The notes beneath the pieces are model-generated. The model was not told where the DNA came from, ran no database searches, and saw only the letters and a list, made by a program, of their open reading frames with translations. Positions 22,344 to 22,882 of a stretch of 22,882 bases of DNA are shown here, piece after piece; the first letter of the stretch is position 1; each line of letters begins with the position of its first letter. Position numbers and translations under genes: made by a program. Source of the stretch: Thiodiazotropha sp037384445 (GTDB taxonomy: Bacteria > Pseudomonadota > Gammaproteobacteria > Chromatiales > Chromatiaceae); assembly GCA_037384445.1 (NCBI GenBank), contig JARRNY010000112.1:1-22882 (forward strand), read 5' to 3'.

Positions 22344-22882
22344 ATGACCCATCTGCAACTGCCCAGCTATCTTGACCAGTCCCCCGAGGTTGCGGAGCGC
22401 TTCGAGCGACTCAAGCAACGGCCGGTGATCCTCGAAGTGGAGGGACTCGGCAAGGTCTTCAACTCTGCCCAGGGAAAGGTCACAGCACTCAATAACATCA
22501 ACTTCAAGACCCACCGGCGTGAGTTCGTTTGTGTCATCGGCCCCTCCGGCTGTGGCAAGTCGACCCTGATCCGCATTCTGGCGGGCCTCGATGAACAGAC
22601 CAGCGGCGAGGTGCTGCTCGACGGTAAATCGGTCCGCGGACCGGGCTCCGACCGGGGCATGGTGTTTCAGGGCTATACCCTGTTCCCCTGGTTGACGGTG
22701 AAGAAGAACGTCATGTTCGGTCTTGAACGCAGTGGTAAGGACCGTAATACAGCAGAGGAAGAGGCCCGCAGCTGGATCGATCTGGTGGGCCTGTCGAAAT
22801 TCGAGAAGAGCTATCCCCACCAGCTCTCCGGCGGCATGAAGCAGCGCGTGGCCATCGCTCGTGCACTGGCCAATCAGCCGCG
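22344..22882 (+). CDS. ABC transporter ATP-binding protein, 3' end outside window
   Basis: The first 179 residues of a NrtD/SsuB/TauB-type ATPase are present. Walker A is GPSGCGKST (66-74), the Q-loop is MVFQGYTLFPWLTV, and the signature LSGGMKQRVAIARAL starts near 161; Walker B lies beyond the window edge. An N-terminal extension of about 28 residues precedes the usual start of the fold. ATG 22344 follows GAGGAGG, 11 bp after the permease stop. It supplies energy for the transporter encoded by the two previous genes. Confidence 0.93.
   Translation, partial: MTHLQLPSYLDQSPEVAERFERLKQRPVILEVEGLGKVFNSAQGKVTALNNINFKTHRREFVCVIGPSGCGKSTLIRILAGLDEQTSGEVLLDGKSVRGPGSDRGMVFQGYTLFPWLTVKKNVMFGLERSGKDRNTAEEEARSWIDLVGLSKFEKSYPHQLSGGMKQRVAIARALANQP

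Noticed and set aside
1..22882. CRISPR array, restriction-modification, toxin-antitoxin or retron-like system
   Set aside because: No regular direct repeats, reverse transcriptase, methylase or toxin-like pair is visible. The HNH protein has no partner genes.

Overview
The window looks like a gammaproteobacterial chromosome, with moderately high GC and strong Shine-Dalgarno sites. The gene content (ETF/ETF-quinone oxidoreductase, two 594-residue acyl-CoA dehydrogenases, a FadL-family porin, a FabH closely resembling Pseudomonas PA3286, and a sigma-54/NtrC-type promoter) fits a respiring fatty-acid-using gammaproteobacterium. A sulfur-oxidiser of the Sedimenticola/Thiodiazotropha kind is only a guess from the overall feel of the proteins.

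Layout. (1) 1-930 is accessory DNA: the 3' end of one tRNA, a tRNA-Thr(UGU), a tRNA-like gene with anticodon GCG, then an HNH endonuclease and a hairpin-forming repeat that recurs 18 kb away. (2) 950-12994 is a fatty-acid beta-oxidation locus: acyl-CoA dehydrogenase, etfB, etfA, ETF:quinone oxidoreductase, a DUF2889 protein, a MerR-family regulator, thiolase, a FadN-type dehydrogenase/hydratase that is split into two reading frames, a second acyl-CoA dehydrogenase and a hotdog thioesterase. Two copies of a 16-bp palindrome (TTGACGTWWACGTCAA) sit in the promoters of the first dehydrogenase and of the MerR gene, so the regulator probably controls both. (3) 13155-18950 holds further lipid genes: an HSDL2-like SDR with an apparent internal deletion, a long-chain acyl-CoA synthetase, an N-terminally truncated FadL porin, a PA3286-like KAS III and an exported chalcone-isomerase-like protein. 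(4) 18951-19186 is a convergent spacer with a 95-bp MITE-like element flanked by 9-bp direct repeats, plus the second copy of the hairpin repeat. (5) 19187-19885, minus strand, is a class I glutamine amidotransferase. (6) 19886-22882 is a nitrate/taurine/sulfonate-type ABC importer (binding protein, permease, start of the ATPase) behind a very good sigma-54 -24/-12 promoter with an NtrC-like site about 130 bp upstream, which suggests uptake of a nitrogen-containing compound under nitrogen limitation.

How it fits together. Fatty acids would enter through FadL, be activated by the acyl-CoA synthetase and be oxidised by FadE/FadN/FadA. Electrons would pass through EtfAB to ETF-QO and quinone. 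The PA3286-like condensing enzyme could divert medium-chain acyl-CoA back to synthesis. Three genes in 9.1-16 kb (fadN, the SDR and fadL) appear damaged by small deletions, so part of the pathway may be decaying or the assembly may be faulty there. No CRISPR array, phage or defence system is visible.
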